From Armatimonadota bacterium (GTDB lineage: Bacteria > Armatimonadota > Zipacnadia > Zipacnadales > VGFC01), in contig VGFC01000032.1 in NCBI GenBank assembly GCA_016869045.1, positions 1 to 32,900 of the forward strand: a stretch of DNA of 32,900 nucleotides, in the 5' to 3' direction. The position numbers and the translations under genes are program-made. How positions within the stretch are numbered: the first letter of the stretch is position 1; the number at the start of each line of letters is the position of its first letter. This document shows, one piece after another, positions 8,379-15,125 of the stretch. Under the pieces are notes generated by a model that worked only from the letters and a program-made list of their open reading frames with translations, did no database searches and was not told the origin of the DNA.

Positions 8379-8437
8379 GGGGACAGTCCATGCGTCCCGA
8401 TCCCGCAGGCGGGATCGGGACTTGGACAGTCCCTGGC
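8379..8437. repeat. Nested palindrome between two minus-strand genes
   Basis: The inner hairpin is perfect: GTCCCGATCCCG (8394-8405), loop CAGG, reverse complement (8410-8421). It is flanked by imperfect outer arms GGACAGTCCA (about 8381-8390) and TTGGACAGTCCC, matching about nine of ten positions. It lies upstream of the lipoprotein gene and just downstream of the HNH gene. Neither strand has a T-run after the stem. The GGGACAGTCC motif resembles the other REP-like elements of the window. Confidence 0.7.
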
Positions 8438-8441
8438 AGCG

Positions 8442-8969
8442 CTAGTGGTCGAGCCTGGGCGCGAAGGGCTCCAGGTACTGTTGCCACTCATCGACGCGGA
8501 CGGCCCGCGCGAAGGCGCTGAAGCTGATGTGCGGGACGAAGCGCGGGCGGCGGGGCTGTCGGATGAGCGTCAGGCCGGCCTGTCTGGGCGTCCGATTGCC
8601 CTTCGAGTTGTTGCACTGGATGCAGGAGCAGACCAGGTTCTCCCACGAGTGGCTGCCGCCGTTCATGCGCGGGATGACGTGGTCGATGGTGAGCGGGCTG
8701 GTCTGTCGGCCGCAGTACTGGCACGTGAAGTTGTCGCGGGCCAGGATGCTCCGGCGGGAGATGCGCAGCTCGGGCCGCGGGCGCTTCACCAGGTAATTCA
8801 GGCGAACCACGCTCGGCATCCGCATCTCGATCCGCTCCGAGCGGACCCACTCGCCGTTCGTCTCCAGCACCGTGGCTTTGTCCAGGAACAGCAACCCCAG
8901 AGCCCGGCGGAAGCTGCAGATGTTGAGCGGCTCGTAGTTGAGATTGAGAACGAGAACCTGATGGCTCAT
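8442..8969 (-). CDS. HNH endonuclease
   Basis: 175 residues from ATG 8969 (MSHQVLVLNLNYEPLN), the typical start of this widespread bacterial HNH family; a longer frame upstream has no better codon. The HNH core spans residues about 75-125: FTCQYCGRQ, then LTIDHVIPRMNGGSHSWENLV and CSCIQCNNSKGN. The two CxxC pairs bind structural zinc and the IDHVIP His is the catalytic base. Members are nicking or double-strand nucleases of unknown role, often single-copy housekeeping-like genes. The tandem repeat array lies in its 5' direction, about 520 bp from the far end of hrcA's promoter. No obvious partner gene. Confidence 0.88.
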   Translation of the reverse strand: MSHQVLVLNLNYEPLNICSFRRALGLLFLDKATVLETNGEWVRSERIEMRMPSVVRLNYLVKRPRPELRISRRSILARDNFTCQYCGRQTSPLTIDHVIPRMNGGSHSWENLVCSCIQCNNSKGNRTPRQAGLTLIRQPRRPRFVPHISFSAFARAVRVDEWQQYLEPFAPRLDH

Positions 8970-9307
8970 GGCAATCGCGGCGGCCTTTCCGTGCACGCGC
9001 AAACAATCGCCCGCCGGCCAAAGGTGGCGCAGCGGGCGACGGGACGCAGCTACAGTTGTCGGCGTCTGACTATCCAGACGTTGGGGCTTACTCGGAACTC
9101 GAGGGCGTAGGCCGGACCGACCGGCCCCTGCGGCCGCCCGGCAACCAGCGGCACGGGAGCCAGGCACGGGACAGCCGCGCCGGCCACACCGCAAAGCGCC
9201 CTTCCGCAGGCTTGTGCAAGGCGTTCGACAGGCTTCATGGTTCACCGCGCCCCACGGCGCAAAGTGCAGCCGGAGTGTACCAGAGGAGAGCGCCGTTCGT
9301 CAAGCTC
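8970..9307. other. Intergenic stretch with no supported gene
   Basis: Between the HNH start and the tandem array. A 62-codon minus-strand frame (9050-9238) ending WIVRRRQL exists but has no good ribosome site or recognisable family. A small hairpin CGTCTG-ACTATC-CAGACG sits at 9063-9080. I see no clear promoter, RNA gene or terminator. Confidence 0.5.
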
Positions 9308-9790
9308 TCGAGCACCCAAACGCAGGTGTCGTGGGAGGGGCCGAATGCGAAGCATCCGGCCCGGTGTCCAGCGCCCCAACGCGGGCGTCGTGGGAGGGGC
9401 CGAATGCGGAGCATCCGGCCCGGCGTTCAGCGCCCAGACACGGGTGTCGTGGGAGGGGCCGAATGCGAAGCATCCGGCCCGGCGTTCAGCGCCCAGACAC
9501 GGGTGTCGTGGGAGGGGCCGAATGCGGAGCATCCGGCCCGGCGTTCAGCGCCCAGACACGGGTGTCGTGGGAGGGGCCGAATGCGAAGCATCCGGCCCGG
9601 TGTTCAGCGCCCAGACACGGGTGTCGTGGGAGGGGCCGAATGCGGAGCATCCGGCCCGGTGTTCAGCGCCCAAACACGGGTGTCGTGGGAGGGGCCGAAT
9701 GCGAAGCATCCGGCCCGGTGTTCAGCGCCCAGACACGGGTGTCGTGGGAGGGGCCGAATGCGAAGCATCCGGCCCGGTGTTCAGCGCCGA
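9308..9790. repeat. 59-bp tandem repeat array, eight copies
   Basis: The landmark GTCGTGGGAGGGGCCGAATG recurs at 9328, 9387, 9446, 9505, 9564, 9623, 9682 and 9741, an exact 59-bp period. Each unit carries two palindromes: a short GACAC-GG-GTGTC hairpin and a longer GGGCCGAATGC / GCATCCGGCCC hairpin with one mismatch (a G-U pair if transcribed from the minus strand) around GAA or GGA. Units are directly contiguous, so it is not a CRISPR. Because 59 is not a multiple of three, repetitive reading frames appear in all three frames and are artefacts. The array ends about 20 bp before the hrcA promoter. Confidence 0.92.
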
Positions 9791-9808
9791 AGCGGCCTAT
9801 CGGGCCGG

Positions 9809-9837
9809 TTGACACCCGGGGACGAAACTGCTACCTT
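9809..9837 (+). promoter_or_regulatory. Likely promoter of the hrcA heat-shock operon
   Basis: TTGACA (9809-9814), 17-nt spacer, TACCTT (9832-9837). The -35 is perfect and the -10 weak. It lies between the tandem array and hrcA, 60 bp before the chosen hrcA start. No CIRCE element (TTAGCACTC-N9-GAGTGCTAA) is visible nearby, although HrcA normally binds one. Confidence 0.5.
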
Positions 9838-9896
9838 TCGTGCCGCGGGAAGCCTGCGCCACGGGGAGGGCGCCGGGCGGGCAAGAGGGTGTGACC

Positions 9897-10943
9897 GTGG
9901 CCGACAGCAGATCACCAACACCGACCGAGCGACAGCAGCGCATCCTTGCGGCCATCGTGCGCGAGTGCACGCGAACGGGTCACCCGGTCGGCTCCAAGAC
10001 CGCGCGCGAGGCCCACGAGATCCCCGCCAGCTCGGCGACGATCCGCAACGAGATGGCGGCGCTGACCGAGATGGGGTTGCTCGAACAGCCCCATACCTCC
10101 GCCGGGCGGCGCCCCACCGATCGCGGCTACCGCTACTTCGTCGAGAATCTGATGGCCGAGGAGCCGCTGGAACTGCGTGAGACCGCGTGGGTCCGGAGCG
10201 CCTTCCGCCGAAGCGTGGACCGCTCGTCCGACGTGTTGCGGGAGGCCGCGCGACTGCTCTCCGAACTGCTGCAGTGTCCGGCGGTCGTCCTGTCGCCCCG
10301 TGAGCCTTCCCGCCAACTGCAGCACTTCCACGCCTCGCCCGTCAGCTCTCGGAACGTCCTCCTCGTGTTCGTGACCGCCGACGGTCACGTCGAGAACCGC
10401 CTTGTGGAGCTGCCCGCGCCGGTCACCTCGCCGCAGCTGGAGCGACTGAGCGAGGTTCTGAACCGGCGCTTCGTGGGTGCGGAGATCGGGGCGCTCACCC
10501 GGCTCGACGTCGAGTACGTGCTTGCCGAGATGGGCGACCTGGCGCTACCGCGGGCGGTCATCGAGGCGCTCCGGCAGGGCATGGAGCACGAGCAGCAGCA
10601 CGACGTCTACCTCGACGGCGCGATCTACATCCTGCAGGACCCGGAGTTCACGCGGGCTCGCGAGCTGCGGGACATCGTCGAGACGCTGTATCAGGAGCGG
10701 CTCATCCGTCAGCTCCTCAGGCCCTTCGCCCGGGAGAGGCGCGTCTGCGTACGAATCGGGGCCGAGAATCCTCTGCCCGCCGCGCGGGGATGCGGCGTGG
10801 TGGCGACGACGTATGTCGGCGGCACGGGCTCGCGAGGAGTCGTGGCGGCACTGGGGCCCAAGCGCATGAGATACTGGCGCGCGATACCGGCCGTCACGTG
10901 TGTGGCCGGTGAGTTGACCGAGCACTTGGGCGCCGCCCGGTAG
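9897..10943 (+). CDS. hrcA: Heat-inducible transcription repressor HrcA
   Basis: 348 residues, the usual HrcA length, from GTG 9897 with AGAGGG about 7 nt upstream; GTG 9891 is too close to that site. The N-terminal winged helix (residues about 8-75) shows TERQQRILAAIV, VGSKTAREAHEIPASSATIR and the wing LEQPHTSAGRRPTDRGYRYFV, diagnostic for HrcA. A GAF-like dimer domain follows. HrcA represses chaperone genes by binding CIRCE operators and needs a chaperonin, normally GroEL, for activity. Here the next gene is a group III chaperonin instead. It opens an operon with that chaperonin, grpE and a lipoyl-domain gene. Confidence 0.95.
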   Translation: MADSRSPTPTERQQRILAAIVRECTRTGHPVGSKTAREAHEIPASSATIRNEMAALTEMGLLEQPHTSAGRRPTDRGYRYFVENLMAEEPLELRETAWVRSAFRRSVDRSSDVLREAARLLSELLQCPAVVLSPREPSRQLQHFHASPVSSRNVLLVFVTADGHVENRLVELPAPVTSPQLERLSEVLNRRFVGAEIGALTRLDVEYVLAEMGDLALPRAVIEALRQGMEHEQQHDVYLDGAIYILQDPEFTRARELRDIVETLYQERLIRQLLRPFARERRVCVRIGAENPLPAARGCGVVATTYVGGTGSRGVVAALGPKRMRYWRAIPAVTCVAGELTEHLGAAR

Positions 10944-10972
10944 CGCCCGCACAGTCGGAACGTCGCCAAACC

Positions 10973-11004
10973 GCGACCCTCCCCTCGGCCGAGGGAAGGG
11001 TCGC
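10973..11004. other. Strong hairpin between hrcA and the chaperonin gene
   Basis: GCGACCCT (10973-10980) pairs with AGGGTCGC (10997-11004), and CCCTCGG with CCGAGGG inside, with one C/A mismatch between the two helices. There is no T-run, so it is not a terminator. It ends 7 nt before the ribosome site AGAGGTG of the chaperonin gene, so it could be an mRNA processing, stabilising or temperature-sensitive element. Confidence 0.6.
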
Positions 11005-11024
11005 ATTCGCCAGAGGTGTCGGCC

Positions 11025-12644
11025 ATGGGTGAGACCCCTGCTACACCGTCTTCGTTGTCCGATGTGGACGAGAGGCGACGCGCGCTCCGCTCGAACGCCG
11101 GCGCGGTGCGCACCATTGCGTCGGCCGTCGAGGGCACCCTGGGGCCCAAGGGCCTCGACGTCATGCTGGTCGATCGCTACGGCGACGTGACGATCACCAA
11201 CGACGGATCGACCATCCTCGGCAGGATCGACGCCCAGCACCCGGCCTCGCGCCTGCTGATCCACGCCGCGCAGGCGCAGGACGAGGCGGTCGGCGACGGC
11301 ACCACCACGGCGATCGTGCTGGCTGCCGCGCTCGTCGAGGCAGGCGTGTCTCACATCCTCCAGGGCGTTCCGGCCACCAAGGTCATCGAGGGGATGCGGG
11401 CGGGCCTGCAGGCGGCCCTGGAGTGGCTGGAAGGGGCTGCCGTAAGGGTGACGAGTCTCGACGATCCGCTGCTTTCGGCGGCGGCGCAGGTCTCGGCGCG
11501 CGGCAACGCGGCGCTGGCCGACCTGGCGGTGAGGGCGGCGTCGATCGTGCCGCCGGACAAGCTCCTGCACGACCCGGCGTTTCGGCTCGGCAAGTGCGTG
11601 GTTGCTCAGGAAGGGGCGGCGGATTCGGTCTTCGAAGGCCTCATCATCGACAAGGACCGCCTGAACCGGCAGATGCCCTCGGTGGTGCGAGACGCGCGCG
11701 TGCTCGTGGTTGCGGATGCGCTGGAGCCGGAGAAGGTCGATGACGAGGCGCTCGCCACCGAGGCCGGGTTCCGGCGACACACAGCCTTGCGCGAGGAGTT
11801 CGAGGCGAGCATCCGCGGGCTCATCGACCTCGGAGCCAACTTCGTGGCGGTCGAGCGACGCGTCGATGAGGTGGCCGAGGAGCTGCTGACCGAGGCGGGC
11901 GTGATGGTCCTGCGGCGCCTCGGACGCCGGGACCTGGCGGCGATCATCGACCACTGCGGCGCCAGGCCGATCATGCGGTCCGGCCTGCGGCGTGGGGGAG
12001 AGGAGATCGCCCGGGCGTTGGGCACGGCCGAAGAGATCGCGGAGGATGAGCGGCTCGGCTTCGTCTCCATCCGCGGCGGCGGGGGCGTGCCGGCAGCCAC
12101 CATCCTTGTCGGTGCGGGAACGGCCGAGGTCAAAGACGAGCGGCTGCGGATCGCCCACGACGCGGCCTCGGCGGTACAGGCGACGGCGAGGGGAGGTGCG
12201 CTGCCCGGCGGCGGCGCGGCGGAGATCGGCGCCCTGCCGGCGGTCGCGCGATGCCGGGACGAGCTGACCGGCATGGCGGTCTACGGCGCCGAGGCCGTGC
12301 TGGCGGCGCTGCGGCGGCCGCTGGCGCAGATCGTGGCCAACGCGGGCCTCAACCCGCTGGAGAAAGTGGCCCAGGTCGTGGCCCGGCAGTCGGCAAGCGG
12401 CAGCCCTGCGCTGGCCATCGACTGCGACTCGGGCGAGATCGCCGACATGCTCGCCGCGGGCATCGTCGATCCGGCGCCCGTGAAGCTCTCGGCTCTGAGA
12501 ACTGCGGGCGAGATCGCGGAGGCCATCCTGCGTATCGGTGTCGTTATTAGAATGAGAGCGCCCCAGACGAGTGCCGACGGGGAAGAGCCCCCGGGCACGG
12601 CGCGCGGCGCGTCTCTGACGACGTCTGATGTTGGGGGACTGTAG
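11025..12644 (+). CDS. Group III chaperonin (archaeal thermosome/TCP-1-like) in a bacterial heat-shock operon
   Basis: 539 residues from ATG 11025, preceded by AGAGGTG at 6 nt; an in-frame GTG at 11016 lies inside that site. Chaperonin equatorial motifs: TLGPKGLDVMLV (about 38-49), TNDGSTIL (58-65) and EAVGDGTTTAIVLA (87-100), whose Asp91 is the ATPase Asp. GGALPGGGAAEI and IVDPAPVKLSALRTA lie in the C-terminal equatorial half. TNDGSTIL and the overall pattern follow the thermosome/CCT lineage, not GroEL, and no GroES gene is adjacent. Bacterial copies of this class, called group III, were described in Carboxydothermus and other Firmicutes, often in the dnaK operon (Techtmann and Robb 2010). 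It likely forms a double ring with built-in lid. Confidence 0.88.
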   Translation: MGETPATPSSLSDVDERRRALRSNAGAVRTIASAVEGTLGPKGLDVMLVDRYGDVTITNDGSTILGRIDAQHPASRLLIHAAQAQDEAVGDGTTTAIVLAAALVEAGVSHILQGVPATKVIEGMRAGLQAALEWLEGAAVRVTSLDDPLLSAAAQVSARGNAALADLAVRAASIVPPDKLLHDPAFRLGKCVVAQEGAADSVFEGLIIDKDRLNRQMPSVVRDARVLVVADALEPEKVDDEALATEAGFRRHTALREEFEASIRGLIDLGANFVAVERRVDEVAEELLTEAGVMVLRRLGRRDLAAIIDHCGARPIMRSGLRRGGEEIARALGTAEEIAEDERLGFVSIRGGGGVPAATILVGAGTAEVKDERLRIAHDAASAVQATARGGALPGGGAAEIGALPAVARCRDELTGMAVYGAEAVLAALRRPLAQIVANAGLNPLEKVAQVVARQSASGSPALAIDCDSGEIADMLAAGIVDPAPVKLSALRTAGEIAEAILRIGVVIRMRAPQTSADGEEPPGTARGASLTTSDVGGL

Positions 12645-12645
12645 G

Positions 12646-13314
12646 ATGGGCAAGACCAACGCGGAGGGTGGAAACGGCCCGCGGCGGATTCGGATCTCCT
12701 CTCCCGAGGACGAGCCTCTCGCCGAACCGGAAGCCGCTGAGTGTCCCTTCGTGCCGGGCGCCGACGCGGCCTCGGCCGAGATACCGGCGGCCGTGCAGAT
12801 CGAGAACGATGCGGACGAGCAAGCCACCGAGGAGGAGATGGGGAAGCTGCAGGAGCTGCTCGGCGAACTCGAGCAGAAGTGCGCCTTCGCCGAGGACCAG
12901 CATCTCCGCGTGGTGGCCGAGCTCCAGAACTACAAGCGTCGCGTCCATCAGGAGAAGGAGCAGATCGCCCGGTTCGCGCTCGAAGGTCTCGTCACGGAGC
13001 TGATCCCGACCCTGGACAACTTCGAGCGCGCGATGGAGGTCACGGTGGACTCGGCCGGTGCCGAGTGCCTGATGGCCGGCGTGAAGATGATCCACGACCA
13101 GCTCCAGACCGTCCTGGCGGGCCACGGCGTCGAGCGCATCGAGGCGTTGGGAGCGGACTTCGACCCTCACCTCCACGAGGCGGTTGAGAAGGAAGAGTCC
13201 ACGGCGCTCCCTCCGAACGTCGTCGTGCGGGAACTCGCGAAGGGCTACGCGCTCAACGGCCGCCTGCTGAGGCCCGCTCGCGTCCGGGTCACCGTGCCGC
13301 CGGCGCCGGAATGA
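12646..13314 (+). CDS. grpE: Nucleotide exchange factor GrpE
   Basis: 222 residues from ATG 12646, one base after the chaperonin stop, with GGGGGAC upstream, so translation is probably coupled. A low-complexity acidic N-terminus (1-65) leads to the long dimer helix with LRVVAELQNYKRRVHQEKEQ (a GrpE hallmark), then LIPTLDNFERAM and the C-terminal beta domain FDPHLHEAVEKEES and VVRELAKGYALNGRLLRPARV. GrpE releases ADP from DnaK. Neither dnaK nor dnaJ follows in the window, unlike most hrcA-grpE operons, so they must lie elsewhere. Strong call. Confidence 0.95.
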   Translation: MGKTNAEGGNGPRRIRISSPEDEPLAEPEAAECPFVPGADAASAEIPAAVQIENDADEQATEEEMGKLQELLGELEQKCAFAEDQHLRVVAELQNYKRRVHQEKEQIARFALEGLVTELIPTLDNFERAMEVTVDSAGAECLMAGVKMIHDQLQTVLAGHGVERIEALGADFDPHLHEAVEKEESTALPPNVVVRELAKGYALNGRLLRPARVRVTVPPAPE

Positions 13315-13339
13315 CTGCGGCGCCGAGGAGGCGATAGGA

Positions 13340-13597
13340 CTGTCTCGTCTTGTTGAAGTCTGTGCCGACGAACAACCACCGGAGGAGCAGGCAGGCTGCG
13401 AGGCGATGCTGCTCTTCTGGTACGTGGACGAAGGGAGCGCCGTCGTCGAGGAGGAGGACCTGGCGGAGATCGAGACGGCGAAGGCCGTGGTCATCGTGAA
13501 GGCGCCGGCCTCGGGGGTCCTACGTCAGGTGCTCGTGAGGGAGGGGGACGCTGTAGACCCCGGCCAGACGCTGGCCGTAATCGAGTGTCCCGACTAA
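13340..13597 (+). CDS. Small stand-alone lipoyl/biotinyl-domain protein
   Basis: About 85 residues. The core is a biotinyl/lipoyl attachment domain: FWYVDEGSAVVEEEDLAEIE, then ETAKAVVIVKAPASGVL with the modifiable Lys in ETAK, then VLVREGDAVDPGQTLAVIE. An ATG at 13406 would cut off the first strands. The full domain needs a start near 13340, where a CTG follows a perfect AGGAGG (13326-13331) by 8 nt; no ATG, GTG or TTG is available in frame. It could serve as an acyl or aminomethyl carrier, like a free E2 lipoyl domain or GcvH-like carrier. It follows grpE by 25 bp, probably in the same operon. Family firm, start and partner uncertain. Confidence 0.7.
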   Translation: MSRLVEVCADEQPPEEQAGCEAMLLFWYVDEGSAVVEEEDLAEIETAKAVVIVKAPASGVLRQVLVREGDAVDPGQTLAVIECPD

Positions 13598-13604
13598 GCA
13601 GGGC

Positions 13605-13717
13605 TCCGCGATTCTCGTCCGAGCCCTTCCCGTGTGGGGGCGCGACTGTCGTCCGAGCCGTTTCCATGTAGGGGCGCGATTCATCGCGCCCAAGAACCGA
13701 CATCGCGGATTCCCACA
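13605..13717. repeat. Composite palindromic element A (short terminal inverted repeat)
   Basis: It begins TCCGCGAT and ends ATCGCGGA, with CTCGTCCGAGCC after the left end and AAGAACCGACATCGCGG at the right. Inside is one intact hairpin unit GTAGGGGCGCGATTC...GCGCCC (13668-13691) plus a degraded one. The same frame is found at 18190-18316, with three internal hairpins there. It fills most of the gap between the lipoyl gene and the ModA-like lipoprotein gene. Confidence 0.75.
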
Positions 13718-13769
13718 TAGGGGCCTATCCCCGCCCGTGAGGGCAAATCAGCCGTTCAGGAGGGTCGCC

Positions 13770-15101
13770 GTGAAACGTGCGCTGGTAGGGTGCATCATTG
13801 CCTTCATCCTTGCTTCTCTGATTGTTGGTTGCCCGCCAAAGACGAGTGAGAAGACCGCGCTCGACGCGCAGTTGCCGAAGAACGCCACGCCGCCGGGGGA
13901 AGGGGGCATGACGGCCGCGGCGACGGGGACCGTGAGCGTTGACATCCCCTGCGGCCTGACGGTGCCGCTGCGCGAGGCGATGGCGGCCTTTGAGAAGGCC
14001 AATCCGGGTGTGAAGATGGAGGGCACGTATGACAACGCCATCACGAACGCCCGCGAGATCCTCAAGAAGGGCAAGCGCCCCGACCTGTTCATCTCCCCCG
14101 GCAAGCGCGAGATGGGGATTCTGGAGGAGCAGGGGCTGATCGACGGGACCACCAAGGCCGCGATCGGTTTCTTCGAGCTGGTGGTGGTGGCGCCGAAGGA
14201 CAACCCGAGGAACGTCCACTCGCTGCAGGACCTGCCGAAGGCCGACGTGATCTCGCTCCCCAACCCGGAGTACAACTCCATCGGCGTCTACGGGAAGGAA
14301 GCGCTTCAGAAGGCCGGACTGTGGGACAAGCTCACGCCCAAGGGCGATGAGAAGATCATCCGAACGGAGTTCCCCATCACCGCCTATGAGATGATCGCGT
14401 CCGGCAAGGCCGAGGCGGCGCTCATGTTCCGCAACTGCCCGATGCAAACGTACCCCGAGAAGCTGAAGAAGGGCAGCGTGGTGATCGTCGCGGATGTGGA
14501 CAAGAAGCTGTACGAGGAGCCCCTCTGCTACATCGCAGTGATGAAGGACGCGCCAAACCCGTCCGCGGCCAAGCAGTTCATCGCCTTCCTTGCGACCCCC
14601 GAGGGGCAGAAGCTGCTCGGCGACAACGGGCTGGATGCTCTGAACGAGCGCGCCCAGGAGTTGCTGCCCGAGGGGATCAAGGGCCCTGACGCAGCCGCCA
14701 TCGCAGCCGGCGCCGTCGCGCCGGACCCGAAGGCCGAAGGCGTCGCGGAGGCCGGCGTGGGCAAGGCCGAGGACCTCAAGACGCCGATCAAGGTGGAGGC
14801 GTACTACCCGGACAACGCGGGACACGCGCACCTCAAGACGCTCGTGCAAGAGCTGCCAAAGCGCTACCCAGGCAAGGTGCAGGGGGAGTTCATCGACTTC
14901 ACGAGCGACGAGGGTTACGTGCGGTGGCACGACGAGCGCAAGATGAGCTGCGGCGGCTTCCTGCTGAACGGGCAGCAGACGTTCCTTGTTGACCGCAGGG
15001 GGAAGATGGTCGAGGTGACGTTCATGATGGGCGAGGGCGGCGAGTGGACGCGCGAGGACCTCTACTGGGTGCTCGACAAGGCCACGGGCAAGAAGCCCTG
15101 A
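13770..15101 (+). CDS. ModA-like substrate-binding lipoprotein fused to a thioredoxin-like domain
   Basis: 443 residues from GTG 13770 with AGGAGGG 5 nt upstream. The signal peptide ends in a lipobox IVGC (Cys21). Residues about 45-300 form a periplasmic-binding fold of the molybdate/tungstate type: VSVDIPCGLTVPLREAM, DLFISPGKREMGILEEQG, FFELVVVAPKDNP, and PSAAKQFIAFLATPEGQ near the end. From about 337 a thioredoxin-like fold follows (IKVEAYYPDNAGHAHLKTL, QTFLVDRRGKMV) lacking the CxxC pair, leaving one Cys in MSCGGFLL, so it is probably not a disulfide reductase. No ModB/ModC transporter genes follow. The cysteine desulfurase gene starts 24 bp downstream, suggesting a molybdenum/sulfur role. 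Ligand inferred. Confidence 0.8.
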   Translation: MKRALVGCIIAFILASLIVGCPPKTSEKTALDAQLPKNATPPGEGGMTAAATGTVSVDIPCGLTVPLREAMAAFEKANPGVKMEGTYDNAITNAREILKKGKRPDLFISPGKREMGILEEQGLIDGTTKAAIGFFELVVVAPKDNPRNVHSLQDLPKADVISLPNPEYNSIGVYGKEALQKAGLWDKLTPKGDEKIIRTEFPITAYEMIASGKAEAALMFRNCPMQTYPEKLKKGSVVIVADVDKKLYEEPLCYIAVMKDAPNPSAAKQFIAFLATPEGQKLLGDNGLDALNERAQELLPEGIKGPDAAAIAAGAVAPDPKAEGVAEAGVGKAEDLKTPIKVEAYYPDNAGHAHLKTLVQELPKRYPGKVQGEFIDFTSDEGYVRWHDERKMSCGGFLLNGQQTFLVDRRGKMVEVTFMMGEGGEWTREDLYWVLDKATGKKP

Positions 15102-15125
15102 GGCAGTCCGCGGGAGGCGCACCCG

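Noticed and set aside
9050-9238. 62-residue minus-strand protein upstream of the HNH gene
   Set aside because: No ribosome site of note, no family, Ala/Pro/Arg-rich composition; kept only as a remark.
9308-9790. CRISPR array
   Set aside because: Units are contiguous with a fixed 59-bp period and no unique spacers; no cas genes nearby.
9308-9790. Iteron-type replication origin
   Set aside because: No replication initiator gene, AT-rich region or DnaA boxes seen; surroundings are chromosomal.
9056-9894. Repeat-rich open frames in all three plus-strand frames over the tandem array
   Set aside because: They result from a stop-free 59-bp unit being read in successive frames; no ribosome sites or family similarity.
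10545-12827. 760-codon open frame antisense to hrcA and the chaperonin gene
   Set aside because: A by-product of GC-rich coding on the other strand; composition is Arg/His/Gly-rich and lacks motifs, while the opposite strand carries clear families.
13632-13769. Upstream extension of the ModA-like lipoprotein
   Set aside because: It reads through a palindromic repeat element; GTG 13770 has AGGAGGG and begins a proper lipoprotein signal.
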